DNA of 64,000 nucleotides, taken from positions 6,262,001 to 6,326,000 of the forward strand of contig NC_046679.1 of the NCBI RefSeq assembly GCF_009870125.1, read 5' to 3'. Below, in pieces: positions 26,601-38,594 of this stretch. This stretch comes from Drosophila pseudoobscura (lineage: Eukaryota > Arthropoda > Insecta > Diptera > Drosophilidae). Under the pieces are notes generated by a model. The model did no database searches. It saw nothing but the letters and a program-made list of their open reading frames with translations, and had not been told where the DNA came from. Position numbers and translations under genes: made by a program. Position 1 is the first letter of the stretch; each line of letters begins with the position of its first letter.

Positions 26601-26930
26601 GAACCATTTTTGTATTAACAATATTTTTAACTCTCTTTCTCTTTTTTTTCTTTCGAAAAACACCTTCAACCACACCCACACACACACAAAACACACACAA
26701 CCAACAACCAACAACAAAATGCTGTCCTCGAACCTATGAACCTACCCACTGCAGTAGTCGGTAAACGTAAGTTCGATGGAGGTCACCAAAATCCGGCAGA
26801 TGTTAAGCGACGTTACCCGAGCGGTTTAATAGGAAATGGCGGCAGTTGGGGCAGTTTACCGCTACCACAGCAACCTTTAGGCACAAATGGTGAACAGTGG
26901 TACATGGATACGTTTTCGGCATGGAGTTAG
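12018..26930 (+). CDS. Syp: Syncrip (hnRNP Q/R family) RNA-binding protein, multi-exon
   Basis: Syncrip binds mRNA and acts in localisation, translation and neural/synaptic gene control. Common exons: 12018-12136 (ATG at 12020), 12200-12521, 12578-12819, then 14096-14231 or 15596-15731, then 17857-17990, 18051-18179, 18241-18381, 18439-18545, 18889-18986 and 20636-20940. One end uses 23050-23317 plus 26755-26930. Phases agree at every junction and total 725 codons. Residues about 40-130 form the acidic N-terminal NURR-type domain. RRM1 is about 167-245 (VFCGKI; GYAFVTF), RRM2 about 248-325 (LFVGNI; GFCFLEY) and RRM3 about 343-412 (VLYVRNL; DYAFIHF). These are followed by a basic DKKKKEE segment, a Tyr-rich stretch, poly-Gly, an RGG/Gln-rich exon and a tail ending AWS. 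Alternative ends are listed separately. Family assignment is very secure; isoform use is inferred. Confidence 0.97.
13504..13525. repeat. (CT)n microsatellite in Syp intron
   Basis: A 22-base CT run; further CT clusters lie at 13327-13370, 16209-16230, 16903-16950 and 20097-20118. These could serve as pyrimidine-tract-protein sites within the Syp introns. Confidence 0.85.
14096..14231 (+). CDS. Syp: Syp exon 5a, first of two mutually exclusive exons
   Basis: The exon is 136 bases, enters in phase 0 and leaves in phase 1 (acceptor TTTAG, donor ACAG|GTAAAT). It encodes the RRM1/RRM2 linker and the first strand and helix of RRM2 ([18 protein letters not shown]). The partner exon at 15596 has the same length, phases and domain position, so only one can be included if RRM2 is to be normal. 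Confidence 0.93.
15070..15131 (+). other. Possible cassette exon between Syp exons 5a and 5b
   Basis: Sixty-two bases lie between TACGCAG and AAAAAG|GTAAGA, a near-perfect donor. They are open in the frame that enters at phase 1 and leaves at phase 0, exactly what is needed to join exon 5a to exon 5b in one protein. In the frame following exon 12578-12819 it would instead stop at once (CGT TGA). The acceptor lacks a good pyrimidine tract. It may be a cassette exon, a poison exon or nothing. Confidence 0.25.
15083..15166. repeat. Inverted repeat between Syp exons 5a and 5b
   Basis: AGCCAGAAAGTCGCTC (15083-15098) pairs with GAGTGACTTTCTGGCT (15151-15166) with one mismatch over 16 bases. Weaker pairing extends outward (GTTG with CAAC). 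The 52-base loop contains the candidate donor at 15132. Confidence 0.75.
15596..15731 (+). CDS. Syp: Syp exon 5b, alternative to exon 5a
   Basis: This 136-base exon has acceptor TTGCAG and donor GCAC|GTAAGT. It is a diverged duplicate of the exon at 14096. It keeps the RNP2 core (RLFVGNIPK) and the EEF helix end but differs elsewhere, for example NRDRDEL in place of SKGKDEI and SKHA in place of GKLT. With exon 17857 the split codon becomes CCT (Pro) rather than GCT (Ala). Choosing it would change the RNA-binding surface of RRM2. The open frame, splice sites and domain fit make it a real coding exon. Confidence 0.9.
20636..20955 (+). CDS. Syp: Syp Tyr/Gly-rich exon with alternative in-frame stop (VRYK end)
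   Basis: The exon begins AG GTC GAT after a TTTAG acceptor. It encodes an aromatic stretch ([20 protein letters not shown]) and then two poly-Gly runs. The frame can leave at ATG|GTGCGT (GT at 20941) in phase 0, or run on to V-R-Y-K and a TAG at 20953-20955. The unspliced form would be a 581-residue protein lacking the RGG exon. AATAAA at 21714-21719 could serve as its polyadenylation signal. The coding part is secure; use of the early stop is inferred. Confidence 0.85.
22146..22169. repeat. (TA)n tract
   Basis: A 24-base alternating TA run in a Syp intron; no function seen. Confidence 0.85.
23050..23317 (+). CDS. Syp: Syp RGG/Gln-Ala-rich exon
   Basis: The acceptor is ATAATAG and the donor CCAG|GTGAGC. 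It enters in phase 0 from the donor at 20941 and leaves in phase 1. The product starts GAGRGHGTT, then has RRG/GRR Arg-Gly repeats, a long Ala/Gln stretch, and ends NLP plus a split codon. RGG-type segments in this family bind RNA and arginine methyltransferases. Other frames are also open here, a side effect of GC-rich repeats; only this frame has matching phases on both sides. Confidence 0.85.
25379..25597 (+). CDS. Syp: Syp alternative 3' exon readable in two frames
   Basis: The exon starts after GTTTCTAG. Entered in phase 1 from the RGG exon (donor 23318) it gives a short end, [12 protein letters not shown], with stop TAA at 25414-25416 (678 residues in total). Entered in phase 0 directly from the donor at 20941 it stays open for 72 codons to TAA at 25595-25597. 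That tail is rich in Lys, Ser, Arg and His ([20 protein letters not shown]) and resembles a nuclear localisation/RS-like tail, giving a 649-residue protein. The second frame has no ATG, so a simple ORF scan misses it. Splice-site fit is good for both; actual use is inferred. Confidence 0.65.
   Translation: MEPLARRTWRATKRSASASSSASGETRPLVKKPKKRDSSNSRKSKHSHKHSKKRSSKHKKSRSEKKSRIWSP
26755..26930 (+). CDS. Syp: Syp last coding exon (AWS end)
   Basis: The acceptor is a tandem GCAGTAG, so the exon may start at 26755 or 26758. Either joins in phase 1 to the RGG exon, with one Val more or less. It encodes [18 protein letters not shown] (a likely nuclear localisation stretch), a Gly/Leu/Pro/Gln-rich part and the end DTFSAWS, with TAG at 26928-26930. 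The full isoform is 723 or 724 residues. Confidence 0.88.
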
Positions 26931-29900
26931 AACAATACAACAACAACAGCAACAACAACAACAACAGCAACCCTATATATGATATCAGTTATAAAGCAGC
27001 CACACAACATGGAAGTTACAGCCCCAGCAACATCCAATAATAATAATAACAATAATAATAATTTCACTCGTCGATGTCCTGGAGAAGATCTAGATCCAAG
27101 TAAAAGCAATAAATTCCCTTTAAAAGAATTGTATAAACCATAAGAACCTACAGCTAGCGAAAATTCTGAGAGATCCTTAACTTGCTTTAGATATAAACGC
27201 ATTCATTTCGGAACCAAACCGATTTCCGTTCTGTTCATTTGATTCATTCGAAATAGCTTTAACAACAAACAAACAACAAGTATCAGAGTCGGAATCGGTA
27301 TCGGTATCGGAAGCAGCAACAAATCAGTCAAGTAGAGTATATATGTATCTGTATGTATGTATGTATGCCAACACTTATATAGCCTTGTGCAGCAGCAGAA
27401 TTTTAAAAGAAAAATTTCTTCATTTAACCGATTTCCTCCCCCCCCAAGAACCATTTTAAAAATCAGTACAGATCAAACCCGTATAAACTCGTAGATAAAC
27501 AAAATCGAAATCGAAGTCGAATCGTTTTAAAAGTTCACAGAAAAAGTATAACGAAAACAAATTAAGTCTCATAGCGTTTTTAACTTGAAATCGAAACAAT
27601 AATTGAGCGCATATAGCAAAAAACAAAACAAAGCAAAACAAAAACCGAAAAACGATATATAAATTTAAAAATATATATATTTATCTATAACTATATAGAG
27701 AGAGCAGTCTAAGCCCAGTACGGATTGATTTTAAATCTTAAGCAGCATGTAGCACCTTTTTATACATTGAAATTGAATTGAATTGCGTAAAAAAAAACAA
27801 ACCAAACAAAACAAAAAACAAATTCGAAATCGATTCGACTATATACAGAAAGAGAAGAGAGGAGGAGAGGAGCCTTAAGCAAAATGAACACACAAGCAAA
27901 TAGTGCACAAGCGAATTCCCTTTACTGTATATAACCACACAGCAATAAGGAGCCAGCAAGACATATGGGAAACCAGTACATATATACGAGAGAGATCAGA
28001 TCCAGATTCAGGTTCAGATGAATATTGATGTGTACTAAATTAAAATACAAAAAAAAATGTTTAATATTGTAGGGACTTCGAGAGACAACAACAAGAATTC
28101 AAAGTGAAAAGCAAAGCTTAATGAAGAAACATTGACTGACAAAAAAACAAAAACAAAACAAAAATTAAGAAAACAAAAAAATTATAAATTAGATTGATTG
28201 AATTGATATGAGAATGATAAGAAAATACATACAAAAAAAAAGAAAATGTAAATGCACCCAGCATTATTATATAATGACTGGCAGTGGCAACTGGCAAAGA
28301 CTTTCTGCATTAATTGGAAAACAAAAACACAAAAACTATTTTTTAACGAACCCTAAGTCTTAGGCAACTTCAAATCAATTAACTGGCAGAAGAAAAAGTA
28401 TATATGTAGGGTTAAAAAATTGCACATAAACACACACACACACAAAAATGTGCAGATGATTCCGGCAAAAGCAAATCCCGGAGAATATATCTGCCAATTG
28501 AAGCAACGAATTAGAAAGACAAAAACCGCAACACACACACACACACACATCACAAGCAGTAAAATTAAAAGTAAAAGTAAAATTAAAACTAATAATAATA
28601 ACGATGAATATTATGAATTTTAATAACAAAATAACGAATACTTAATATTTACACATATAAACATACAAATTGTGCTTAACTTTCAAAGAAAAAAACATAA
28701 ATAAGAGAAAATTATGAAAGAAAGAAATCAATTAGCCGACGCTCGATTGCGTTTTAGCAGCAAACCTAAACAATTCATAAAATTCTAGAAATTCTCCTTA
28801 AAAGCCTCTCAACTAATTAACAATTCTGACTCAAAACTCTCTCCCAATTTTATTGACGAACTCATCTAAGCAGAACTGCTACGCACATATGATATTATAT
28901 GATATGATATGATATGATACGAATGAAAGTAACGCCCCACACCTACATACATATATAGCGAACCTAACTGTAACTCCATGCCATGCCTACAAACAGCACA
29001 CACACACACACACACACGCGTGTCAAAAAAAAACAAAAAACTTTTATATAGGAAAATCAATTATCAAGCAAAAACTTGCCTTTCATTTATTTAGATTACT
29101 TTGCGAAATTCACAACCAAAAATCCCTTTATTTTTTGTTAAAATTTATCTGTCGTTTATGTCTGCGTTTCCGCTATTGCTAGATCTCAAGTAAAGCAACA
29201 AGTTAATTAAAATATATATATATATATTATATAAAAAAGAAAACAAAACAAAACAAAACAAAAAGAATATATAAATTAGTTTTAAACTAACAAAAGAATA
29301 CTTCCAATTTTGAACTCAAGTATAAAGCGAATACAAAACTGTTGGCCGTTGATGAAGGACAAGGGCGCGTGTGTTTTAAAACGTATCTATGAACATTGTT
29401 CAGCATAAGCCTAAAAAACACCAGTTTTTTAAATTACCAGTACACACAAACAAACAACAAACACACACACACAGACACCAAGCAGTTGCCTACAGTTAAA
29501 AAAAAAATATATAAAAATAAAAATAAAAACGATGAGAACTTGCGCAAAATTTGCAAACCAGCAAAGAACTTTAAATACAATACATAATATTAGCCACAAA
29601 CAATAAGAGGAACATATACAACAAATTCTAAATGACCATAGTTAAGATTACATTTAGTAACACTCACACACACACACAACACCAATACATATACACACAC
29701 ACACACACATAATGTTTAAAGTAAACTGTCTTTGTAGGAGAAGGAAGAGAAGTGTGCGCCATTTTCTATCTACAATAACAAGCAAAACAAAAAAAAATCA
29801 CTTAAATATTTAACCATCTTTTTAAAATAATTTTTGATAAGTTTCCTTAGGAGTTCTTCTTAAAGGATCTACCTTTTCCCGATCGAGAGCAGAGTGTTGC

Positions 29901-31310
29901 CCTCGAAAAAGAAAGGGGAGAAATCATTTAAAACTTTTATTACGTTTTTTTTCTCTCTCTTTAAACACACACAAACACAACAAATGAGTTACTTTTTTAA
30001 GGATGTTATTAACGAAAAAAAAAAAGAAAAATTCTTCAACGCCGCGTATTTTTATAATGCAAAATTTTCGATTTTTCGCCTGTGAAATTTTCCACATATT
30101 TGGTGACTTTGAACCTTTGAACCCACTTCAAATTGCAAATATATACATATAACTAATTTTAACGATTTGTTTAATTCGATAACTGTACTGATTTTATATT
30201 GTTTTAAATTTGTAATTTAATTTGTAAGTTTTTATTGTTAATGTGTTTTTCTATTGTAAACTAAAAACTAAACTAAAACTGTAAACCAATTGGCAAATTG
30301 TTACACACTCCGTTAAAGTTTTCCGATTTCGTTGAACTTGATGAAAATTATGATTAATGAAATTATCACCAAAATTATGTGCCGTTATTTGGAAACCATT
30401 TCTTTGGAAGCCTGAAATTTTTCCCCATATCCTTCCTGAAACCCATCCCCGCCTCCTCGCTCCCCGCTCCCCGCTCCCTCCACCCAAAAAATCCCCTAAT
30501 TGTGTTAAATATTGTAATTTGTAATTTTTGTTTTAATTTTTTTCGGGAAAGCAAAAACGTTTGGCAAAATTAGTTTTTAATTTGAATATTTAGTTTTGTT
30601 TGTGCGCTTAAGTTTTCAATAGAATGTTATATATATATATTAAACTATATGAATATTAATTTTTAGCAAAATATTTTTACGACCTAACGCATAAAGCCCT
30701 AATGTTAAATACTTAACGTACTAATTTGTTTAGCTTTTTAATTGGTTTTACATTTTTGTGTATTTGTGAAGAGGACGCGCAAGCAAAATTAATCTTTGAC
30801 CCAATAACAACAGCAAACAGCAACAGCCATAACTGTAACCGTGTGTAAATTGAAACTTTCAACAAGTAATACAAGTAATTACAACCACAAACAAAAACAA
30901 ACAAAAAATACAAATTTAAAAGAGGAAATCCAAATACAAAAAAAAAAAAGAGAAAGCAAGGTGGACAACAAAATTGCAAAACTGCGCATGGAAACTGAGC
31001 GAAAAAAATGAAAAACTTTACATGAATTGTGATGATGCAAAGGCAAGATTTAATCATAATTACTAAATCTATATATACATGCATATATATATATATTAAA
31101 TATATATACAGTAAATATATATATATCTTTCTCTATAAATATATATATATATATGAGTATATAATGTATATGTAGGCGTAGGAGTGTATAATCTAACTTA
31201 ACTTTTAAACAGACTGCGTACGTATTAAAAATTTTTAAAATTAATTTGTGTAAAATGTTTTAAGTTTTGAAAAATTGGCAAATAAAGAAAACAATAAAAA
31301 TTAATAAATC
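26931..31310 (+). other. Probable long 3' UTR of Syp
   Basis: No coding frame is seen in these 4.4 kb. The sequence is A-rich on the + strand with CA-repeats and GATAT repeats near 28,900. It contains a Pumilio-type TGTATATA at 27926-27933, and ends with clustered AATAAA signals (31281-31286, 31293-31298). I infer an extended 3' UTR with several possible poly(A) sites; the true ends cannot be read from sequence. Confidence 0.5.
28889..28919. repeat. (GATAT)n short tandem repeat
   Basis: Five to six copies of GATAT/ATGAT in the probable Syp 3' UTR. Confidence 0.8.
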
Positions 31311-32208
31311 AAAACACGACGATCGCATTGTAAATTGAAATATACACAAAGACTCGACCTATTCCAAATTGACCTATTCCACACCTTTTCAGCAATCAAA
31401 ATCAATCCGATCATGTATATTTCAAGAATTGGCCTAACAGCAAGCGCAACTGTTTATAAGGAAAGAGCCAGCTAGACAGGGGGCAAGTGACAGGATGCCA
31501 GGATCTGCCACAATCAGGTCAGGGCAGTTTCCAAAGTTTTTTTTTCGTTTTTCGTATACTCGTAAGGACACGATTTGTATGAGGACAATATCTGTTTCGG
31601 ACATACTCGTACACACAATTTAGGTTTAGCTTTTGCCACATTTTTACCACATTTTGTATCGACTTTTTTTAAACAATTTTTTTGTTGTACTCTACATTTA
31701 TAGTTTGTGTGTGTTTTCTATGCTTTTAAATTACATATATATCGAATCTATCGCATCATTTTATAACTGATTGATTTAACGACTAATTGATAAACATCAC
31801 AGCAGATTTGCATACGATTGAGTACATGCCACACGTACATATGAGAGGGATTCATAAACCGTGAACGTAACGTCGCCAATTATTACGATATAAAATCAAG
31901 AGATGAAGAATTAAATAATAATAAAAACAAAACTCAATAAGCAATCAGAATTCATTGTAGGAGCAGGCAGAAAGAGAAAAAGAAAGCGAGGTAGGAGAAA
32001 CAGAACAGAAGCAAAACTTTTACGTCTTAATAAACAATTATTGTTAACGAAGAAATTAAAAGTGAGAGAAGCATATTGTACTAAAATATTTGATATACAT
32101 ACATTTGTTATTATTTGTAATATGAAAATTAAATAAAATTGCATCCAGATAATAAAAAATGAAATAAATAAAGAATGCAAAGATCGTCTAATGCTCAATA
32201 TCCACCCT

Positions 32209-32226
32209 CCCCCCCCCCCCCCCCCC
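32209..32226. repeat. Poly-C tract of 18 bases at the Syp/Fancd2 convergent ends
   Basis: Eighteen consecutive C on the + strand (G on the Fancd2 strand), about 45 bases beyond the Fancd2 poly(A) signal. It could act as a G-rich downstream or pausing element, or be a neutral homopolymer. Confidence 0.9.
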
Positions 32227-32298
32227 ATGAAAAACTTCCACATTTTGATCACAAAAATAAATTACGCTTTATTTTTGAAAGTTAAACCTTAACAATAT

Positions 32299-35200
32299 TT
32301 AGAAACATTTACTGCGCGACGAGGACTTGCTGCGAGTTCCACTGGTGCTCGGTCTGGTGCCGGAACTAATGTTGCTGATGCCAATGTCCGCTCCAATTAC
32401 TGTCTCGTCCACACTGGTGTCGTCTGCGGGCAGCTCTTCGTCGCTGTTCTCCTCGCTGACGAAGGAGCCCACTGGCGTGATGATAGAGTCCCCATGCAGG
32501 TCTCTGTTGATCATATTGCCCATGTGGAAGGCGGAGTGACAGTTGTTGGCTGCCAGGAGAGCCTTGACTCGAAACACCAGCGTCTCTATGGTTTCGCGAA
32601 GACTGGGAATGTAGCTTATGATGGCGGTATTTTTGATGGACTTCGAATGACAGCATAGCTGGTGCAGGAACCTGGTCACCTTCTGCAGCTCGTGGAGAAA
32701 CTTTGTCAGCCTCTCTGGATCCTCACGCACTATCGTCTCCAGCACGGACACGCCACGTTGCAGCAGAAGCTTCAGAAATAGCTGCGAATGTTTGAGGAAT
32801 AGCCCGAAATTACGGGGCTGCTCCACCAGCTGCACTATATTGAGCAATCCATTCAGCAAGTCCACCGTTGACTCCCACAGCCTCAGGCGATCTCCTTCCT
32901 TGTTCCCGCTCAGTTCAGCATTCAGCGAGTGTATTAGCACCTCACACAATCCACGAAACAGCAAAGGAAAGTTGGCTCTGAAAGATATCCTCTATCAACT
33001 ACCGTTCGGATATTAGCCTATAGGCATCGCTTACTTCTTAAAGTTGGGAAAGGAAATCAGTGCCTTGTCCTTTGTGTTTAGTATCTTGCACTCCTTGATA
33101 AGCTCATCCAGAAGTTCGTTCTGCCTCGTAAAGGTAGAGTCCTTGAGGAAACCCTTGACCAGCTCATCAAGATATATATTACACTGCGCTCCTTTGTCCA
33201 GGTTGCTTGAGAAGTGGAACCACTTACGGCGCAGCAGCTTGTCGCAGAGTACGTCTGAAAATCATCAAATCAAAATCATATTTTTCCTGAATACGACACT
33301 ACTACGTACGTGTATCTTCGGCCAGCCGGGACCTCGACTGACTGGCATCGTCCCCAGTGGCTCCCAGTTTCCGCAGGCTGCACAGCAGTCGGTGCAGTTG
33401 AACAGCCGTACTCAGGTTTAGTACCGATTTCTCGTACTTCAAAAAGTAGTCGAAATTCAAAGTGGCCAGCTGGGGAATAGTTTGCTTTTTATATTTCCGG
33501 ACCTCCTGGCTCGGAAGATCTGATGTGTGAAATATGTACAGGGATTCTGGCAGAAACGAAAATGAGATGAGTATTCATAAGATAATGATATAATAGCCAA
33601 CTAACCGTGCAGCTCTTTGGCGTGCGTCTCATCGCTCCATCCGCTCCAGGAGAAGTACAAGGCAAAGTATTGAATGCATAGGCCAAAGCAGGTCTTGATA
33701 TAGTTGAATCGTTCCTTGAACAGATCCAAATTGCTATACACATTGTTGACTTTAGCCAACTCCTCATCTATGGCTTTGGCTAGGACGTTTAGGTGATTGT
33801 TTAAATCAACCATCGATTTACATATATCATGTATAAAGCTCTCTGGACTGACACGATGCGGATGGAGAAAAACTGAATCAAGTGAGTCCTGCTGGTCATA
33901 AACTGTGGCCTTTAGTTTCTGGACCACATCTTCAAGCAGGAAACGTAGCTCCAGCAGCCCTAAGGCGTTTCCTTTTTCCTTATCCTCGAGTGGATAGTTC
34001 AAGGATAGCTCCTGCTTCTCCAACAACACCAAAATGCGGACATCCATGGGTCTGTACTTCTCCCGTGGTCCGTACAGCTGCTCAAAGTCTATTTTGGTTT
34101 TGTTGGTCTTGCAGGGAGCCACCTTGATGGTAAAGTCCGCCAGTGTGGTTTGATTACAGGTGTCGTCCTCCTCCATTGGGGTCTCGTGGACCTTGGCTCC
34201 GGGGGGTTTGCCGCCCTGCCGTTTCTGCAGAGTAACTTTCTGCTTTGAAAAGTCGAGGAACTGATATGGAGGAGCTACAAAGTCAGCAGGCGCATGGGTC
34301 AAGAGCGCCTTGACCCTCTGCTCTATGCGTATTAATTCGCCCAGACGGAGCAGCACTCGTTCGCGTGTGCCACGATGTAACTGAGTGGCGAACGCACTGA
34401 TTGTGACTCTTATCCAGTTGATAGTATGGAAATAAATGCTGAGTATATGTTTCTGCTGCTCCCCGTCATAGTTGTCGAAGATGGCCATGTAGTTGTCGTC
34501 CTCGAAAAACGAGGGCAGTACAATTGCGCAACCAAGCAAGGCATTGATCATCTCCAGGCTGCCACGGTAGCTATTCTGGTGTAGCATTCGCACAAGGTAA
34601 AACAGCGGCGTCATCACATATATCGACTCAGTGGCACTGTAAATTCGTTAAATTAGCAAAGTGCAAACAAAGGATACACTCGGTTTCGGTACTCACTCGT
34701 TTTTGGGCGACAAGACAAGCTCGGATATGTTTATGCCAATGCTGAGAACCTCCGATTCCGTATTTACATTCGATTCGTCCAGTTCGTTGATATTCTTTTG
34801 ATATTCCAACTGGATACCCCTTTGAAATGTTTGGAGTTAGTTGGGAGTACGGTTTCCATCGAAGGTACTCACTTGATCGGCTTTGGAGTGTTCTCGGTAG
34901 CGAAGCTCTGCTGAAAGCGAAAGGTCATCAGCTCACAGAGCCACATGGTAAAACCTCTATCGTTCCAGTATGAAGATATGGGACATCTCTGAGAAATAAC
35001 CGTGGCCAACTCTTCGTAGAACAGCGCCAGGGACTCAGCACTGTTCATGATGGATGATTCGGTGAGAGCTGTGTGGTGGAGAAAACAGTTTCGTGTGTGT
35101 TTGAGAAGCTTCACTATTTACTCACTTATCAAATTGGCTGCCACTTTGGGGCGACCGTCGGGCAGACCGTCTATGGAATCCACAACGGGGGAGAAGTTCC

Positions 35201-37519
35201 CATCCTCGTCCTCGTCGTCCAAACTCTTCTTCTCAGTGCATGAAATGGCATTTATAAGCTGCACGCTGCCAATGATGCCCTGCTTCTTCACATATTCGGT
35301 TCGATTTATCAGCTGCTTTTTCACCACCATTTCGACTTGCTCCTGCAGCGGCCCAGACTCGGGTAGTTTTGGCTCGGGAAAAGCCAAGTTGCAAAGGATT
35401 TCCATAGCCAGGCGAGTCTGCGGCAGTGTTAGGTCACTCAACCGATCTAGCATTGGCAGGAAGAGAGGCGCACAGTTCTGCACATCCTTGAAGCTCTTGC
35501 GCAGCAGCTCGCGCAGCAAATGCAATGCCATTGTGGTTAGATGCTGGGACGACTTGTCACAGGCCAGCTCCAGCAGCTTCCTCAGAATATTCTTCTGAAT
35601 TGAGGTGAAAATCTTAAAGAGTACGCTGCAGTAAATGAAACATTAGCTCAAGAAACCGAGTGAACAATATATCTATACCTGTACGAGGATTTTGCAAACT
35701 CTGAGACAGCTACGTTCTTCTCGCACATAAAGTCGTGCAGTATGTGCATCAGTGTGCTAATATGTTGCTCCAAAATGTGCGGATAGTGCAGCTTAACGCC
35801 CTCTAGAATGTTTACTGAGATTTGGTTCAGCTTTATGCGACGGCGAAGCTGTCAAAAAAGATGGGTTGCCGGTTTAAAATGAACATAGAGAGGGGTATAA
35901 TCCACTCTACTTACAATATTCTCAATGTACAAGGAGTTATCTTCATTCACATGAATCAGCAGCAAAAGAATTATTAGGTCCAGGGCACTGCAAAGACGTA
36001 CAGCTGTAGAATCAAGTATTCATTCTTCTGTTTTCCCTAAACTAACGTGAATCCGTCTGCGGGCAAACTCGCTATTAGTCTCTGCCACACTTGATAGAAT
36101 CGCTTGGAGCGTATTAGGCCTAGTTCCAGAAAGCCAAAAAGGTCCAGTTGCGACTTCTTGTCGTTGGCTGCCGCCGGTGCGCTACTATCATTAAGAGCTC
36201 TGTGACGCCAGTTAAATATTTCGCGCAGTGTGGAAACCAGCTGTTAAATATAAATTTCGATTCAGTTCGGTACTAGAAGGATTGGATGAATAGATCTTAC
36301 CTCCCGCACACTATCATCTGTGTCCAGTTTGAGACTGTTCAGCAAAAGCCGTATAAGGTGCGGTAATGTCTACAGAAACAGGGAGTTAGAAATAAAAGCA
36401 GAATATAGTTTTGGATCTTGTGTACCGTGTCTGGACAGGCGCCACTTGTTGTGAACTCTAGAATGCGCAGGCGCAGCTTGTCTTGGGTCTTGGCTGAGAG
36501 CGAAAGGTTGCTCAATGTGTGTACTGTGATCATATGGAAGAGCTCTTCGCTGCAGGAATAGTTGATACTGCCAAAAGAAGAGAGTGAGTTTGCCGTACAC
36601 GATTGTGTTTGTGTCAGCTTACAAGAGCAGCTCGACAAATGCATCGTGCATGCTGGCATCGAGCACAAACTCGGCATTGCTGATGATATCCAATTTAGAC
36701 GAGTCGGTGGCTCTGTTGAAGATACCCTCGATTCGCTGATAGATCTGCTCCTTGTGGGCAAGAGACAGATAGCGCATCTGGGCCAGCATCAGAGGCAGCA
36801 ATGGCATTGCAATAGCACCCTGGCCCGTGATAACTTGGTCCGATGTGGCCACCTCTTCCATTCGGTTCAGGAGCACCTCCAGGCAGGGATCCCGCATAAA
36901 ATCGATCATCAGAAAGTTCATGAACATGCTGTTCTGCGACTGATATATCTGCTCCTCTCCAGCTGCATCCACAGTACAGCCAGTCAGAAGTTTCTGCGAC
37001 AACTTGGACTTGGGCGCCATGGCAGTGTTGAGACCCGACTTGAAGGTCTCAACCTTGTCGGCATAGGACGGGGCACTCATGAATATTTCTCGCAACTTTG
37101 AAACTATCGAGACATGGTCACAGGACAGCACAAGAGTGTCCCCCTGATCCAATTGCACCCCGGCTCGTATCAGGACGAGCTCGAAAAAGTTGTTTGGCTG
37201 CCGCGACAGACTCAACGGGTTCCGGCTGGAGGACTGTGTGCGTCCCAGAGTTGCGGCCAGGATGGCACTGTGCTGTGATAGAAAGCGTTGCGTATGCTCC
37301 TGAGAGGCCGGTATGTTCTCCTCGCTGCCACTGCCAAAAGACGTCACAGAAACATCCGTTCTGTCGCCGGTTTCGTTGTCCGCCGGGCGCTGCAAAAAAC
37401 ACATTTGTATTCACGAACGATGCAACAGTTTCAATTGATCTTACTGGTATCTTGATTGACCTATTTTCATCGATTGTATTCAGTGGCTTCTGGCCACGTT
37501 TCTTGTATTTCCGATACAT
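32299..37519 (-). CDS. Fancd2: Fanconi anaemia group D2 protein homologue
   Basis: FANCD2 is the monoubiquitinated partner of FANCI in DNA interstrand-crosslink repair in the nucleus. Exons from 5' to 3' on the minus strand: 37445-37519, 36623-37389, 36426-36567, 36301-36369, 36047-36240, 35915-35987, 35679-35848, 35126-35625, 34873-35068, 34697-34819, 33606-34636, 33310-33546, 33035-33254, 32299-32977. The lengths total 4,476 bases, giving 1,491 residues with every junction in phase, close to the known fly protein. The likely ubiquitin-acceptor Lys sits about residue 611 in VKKQGIIGSV. Other family blocks include EDDNYMAIF, WSGW, and the C-terminal NNCHSAFHMGNMINRDLHG. The tail is acidic, then Ser-rich. 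Start is the first ATG after upstream stops. A minus-strand AATAAA (32268-32273) lies 26 bases past the stop. No break is seen. Confidence 0.97.
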
Positions 37520-38594
37520 AATTAACAACAAATCTCATAAATTGTGCAAAATAAACAACAAGAAAATATAAATCGTAAAAGGCGCAATTCCCGCGGTGTT
37601 AAACAGTACTGCCCATCAGGGATGCCAACATTTTTCATTTAGCAATTTAAAGCTAGATTTATTCTAAAATATTAAATGCTAGAAATCATGCTAACCTCTG
37701 AAAAAGAGTAAAAGTAAATTAATGATACTTTTTACTTTTACACACGGTATTTTAAGATCAAAATATGTTGTGTGCACGCTGAAACAAATAATGTAGAAGA
37801 ATTTCCACTTTTTCGCTTCCGCCATTTGACTCTGTAAAAGGCTAGATCTGCTGAAAAGAAGCTGATCTGGAAACACTGCTACGCGCATACAATTGAAGAC
37901 GCTTACCAACACTGAACAGACGTTGGCGCACTGGTGTAAATTCAAATATTTATTCAAAACATTCACTACATGATATATAAAACTAATTATTGTTTTTAGA
38001 TGTATATATTTTGGTATTCATATGTGATAAGTAAGTATAAAATGTTGTAACCATGTGTTCGCTTAATCGTAGGAGCCGGAAGCATGTTCCAAAAATTGCT
38101 AATCGTTTCTAGAAGCACATTAGTGCCCGCCTAATGGAAAAATCCAACGTAATATTATAATTACTTGTTCATAAAGTTATTTATAATTTTAAAGCCTTCC
38201 ATTTGAATTTTTAAACTGGGGTGCTGTCTTTTGATAGTTTTGAATATAATTCCTAGATGCATTCTCAACGTTTTTAAGTGCAAAAAAAATCTATTGTGTC
38301 ATATAGATTTATAAAAAGGAAGTACAACATGAGTTTAAGTGATTATGTCAGAAATTGACTTATGCCGAGATTATCGTATACCGTATATCTCTTTCGTACC
38401 TAATTTATAGAAAATCACTAATTTGGCGTTGCTTTCAGTATTGCTATTCAATTTAATCTCTCCTTGATGCCCTTTCTATCACACCAATGCAGTCCATATC
38501 GGATAATATGCGATTCTCCTCAATACTGTTCCTCGAGGAAACCCAAACCAATCGGTTTCCTACGTATTCTATAAAGTCCATGTTAAACATTAAA
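37520..38594. other. Intergenic: upstream of Fancd2 and downstream of the Erg28 homologue
   Basis: A/T-rich sequence without a supported gene. It must contain the Fancd2 promoter just right of 37519 and the 3' UTR of the gene ending at 38595. I see no TATCGATA or GGTCACACT near Fancd2. Short open frames here lack family resemblance. Confidence 0.6.
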
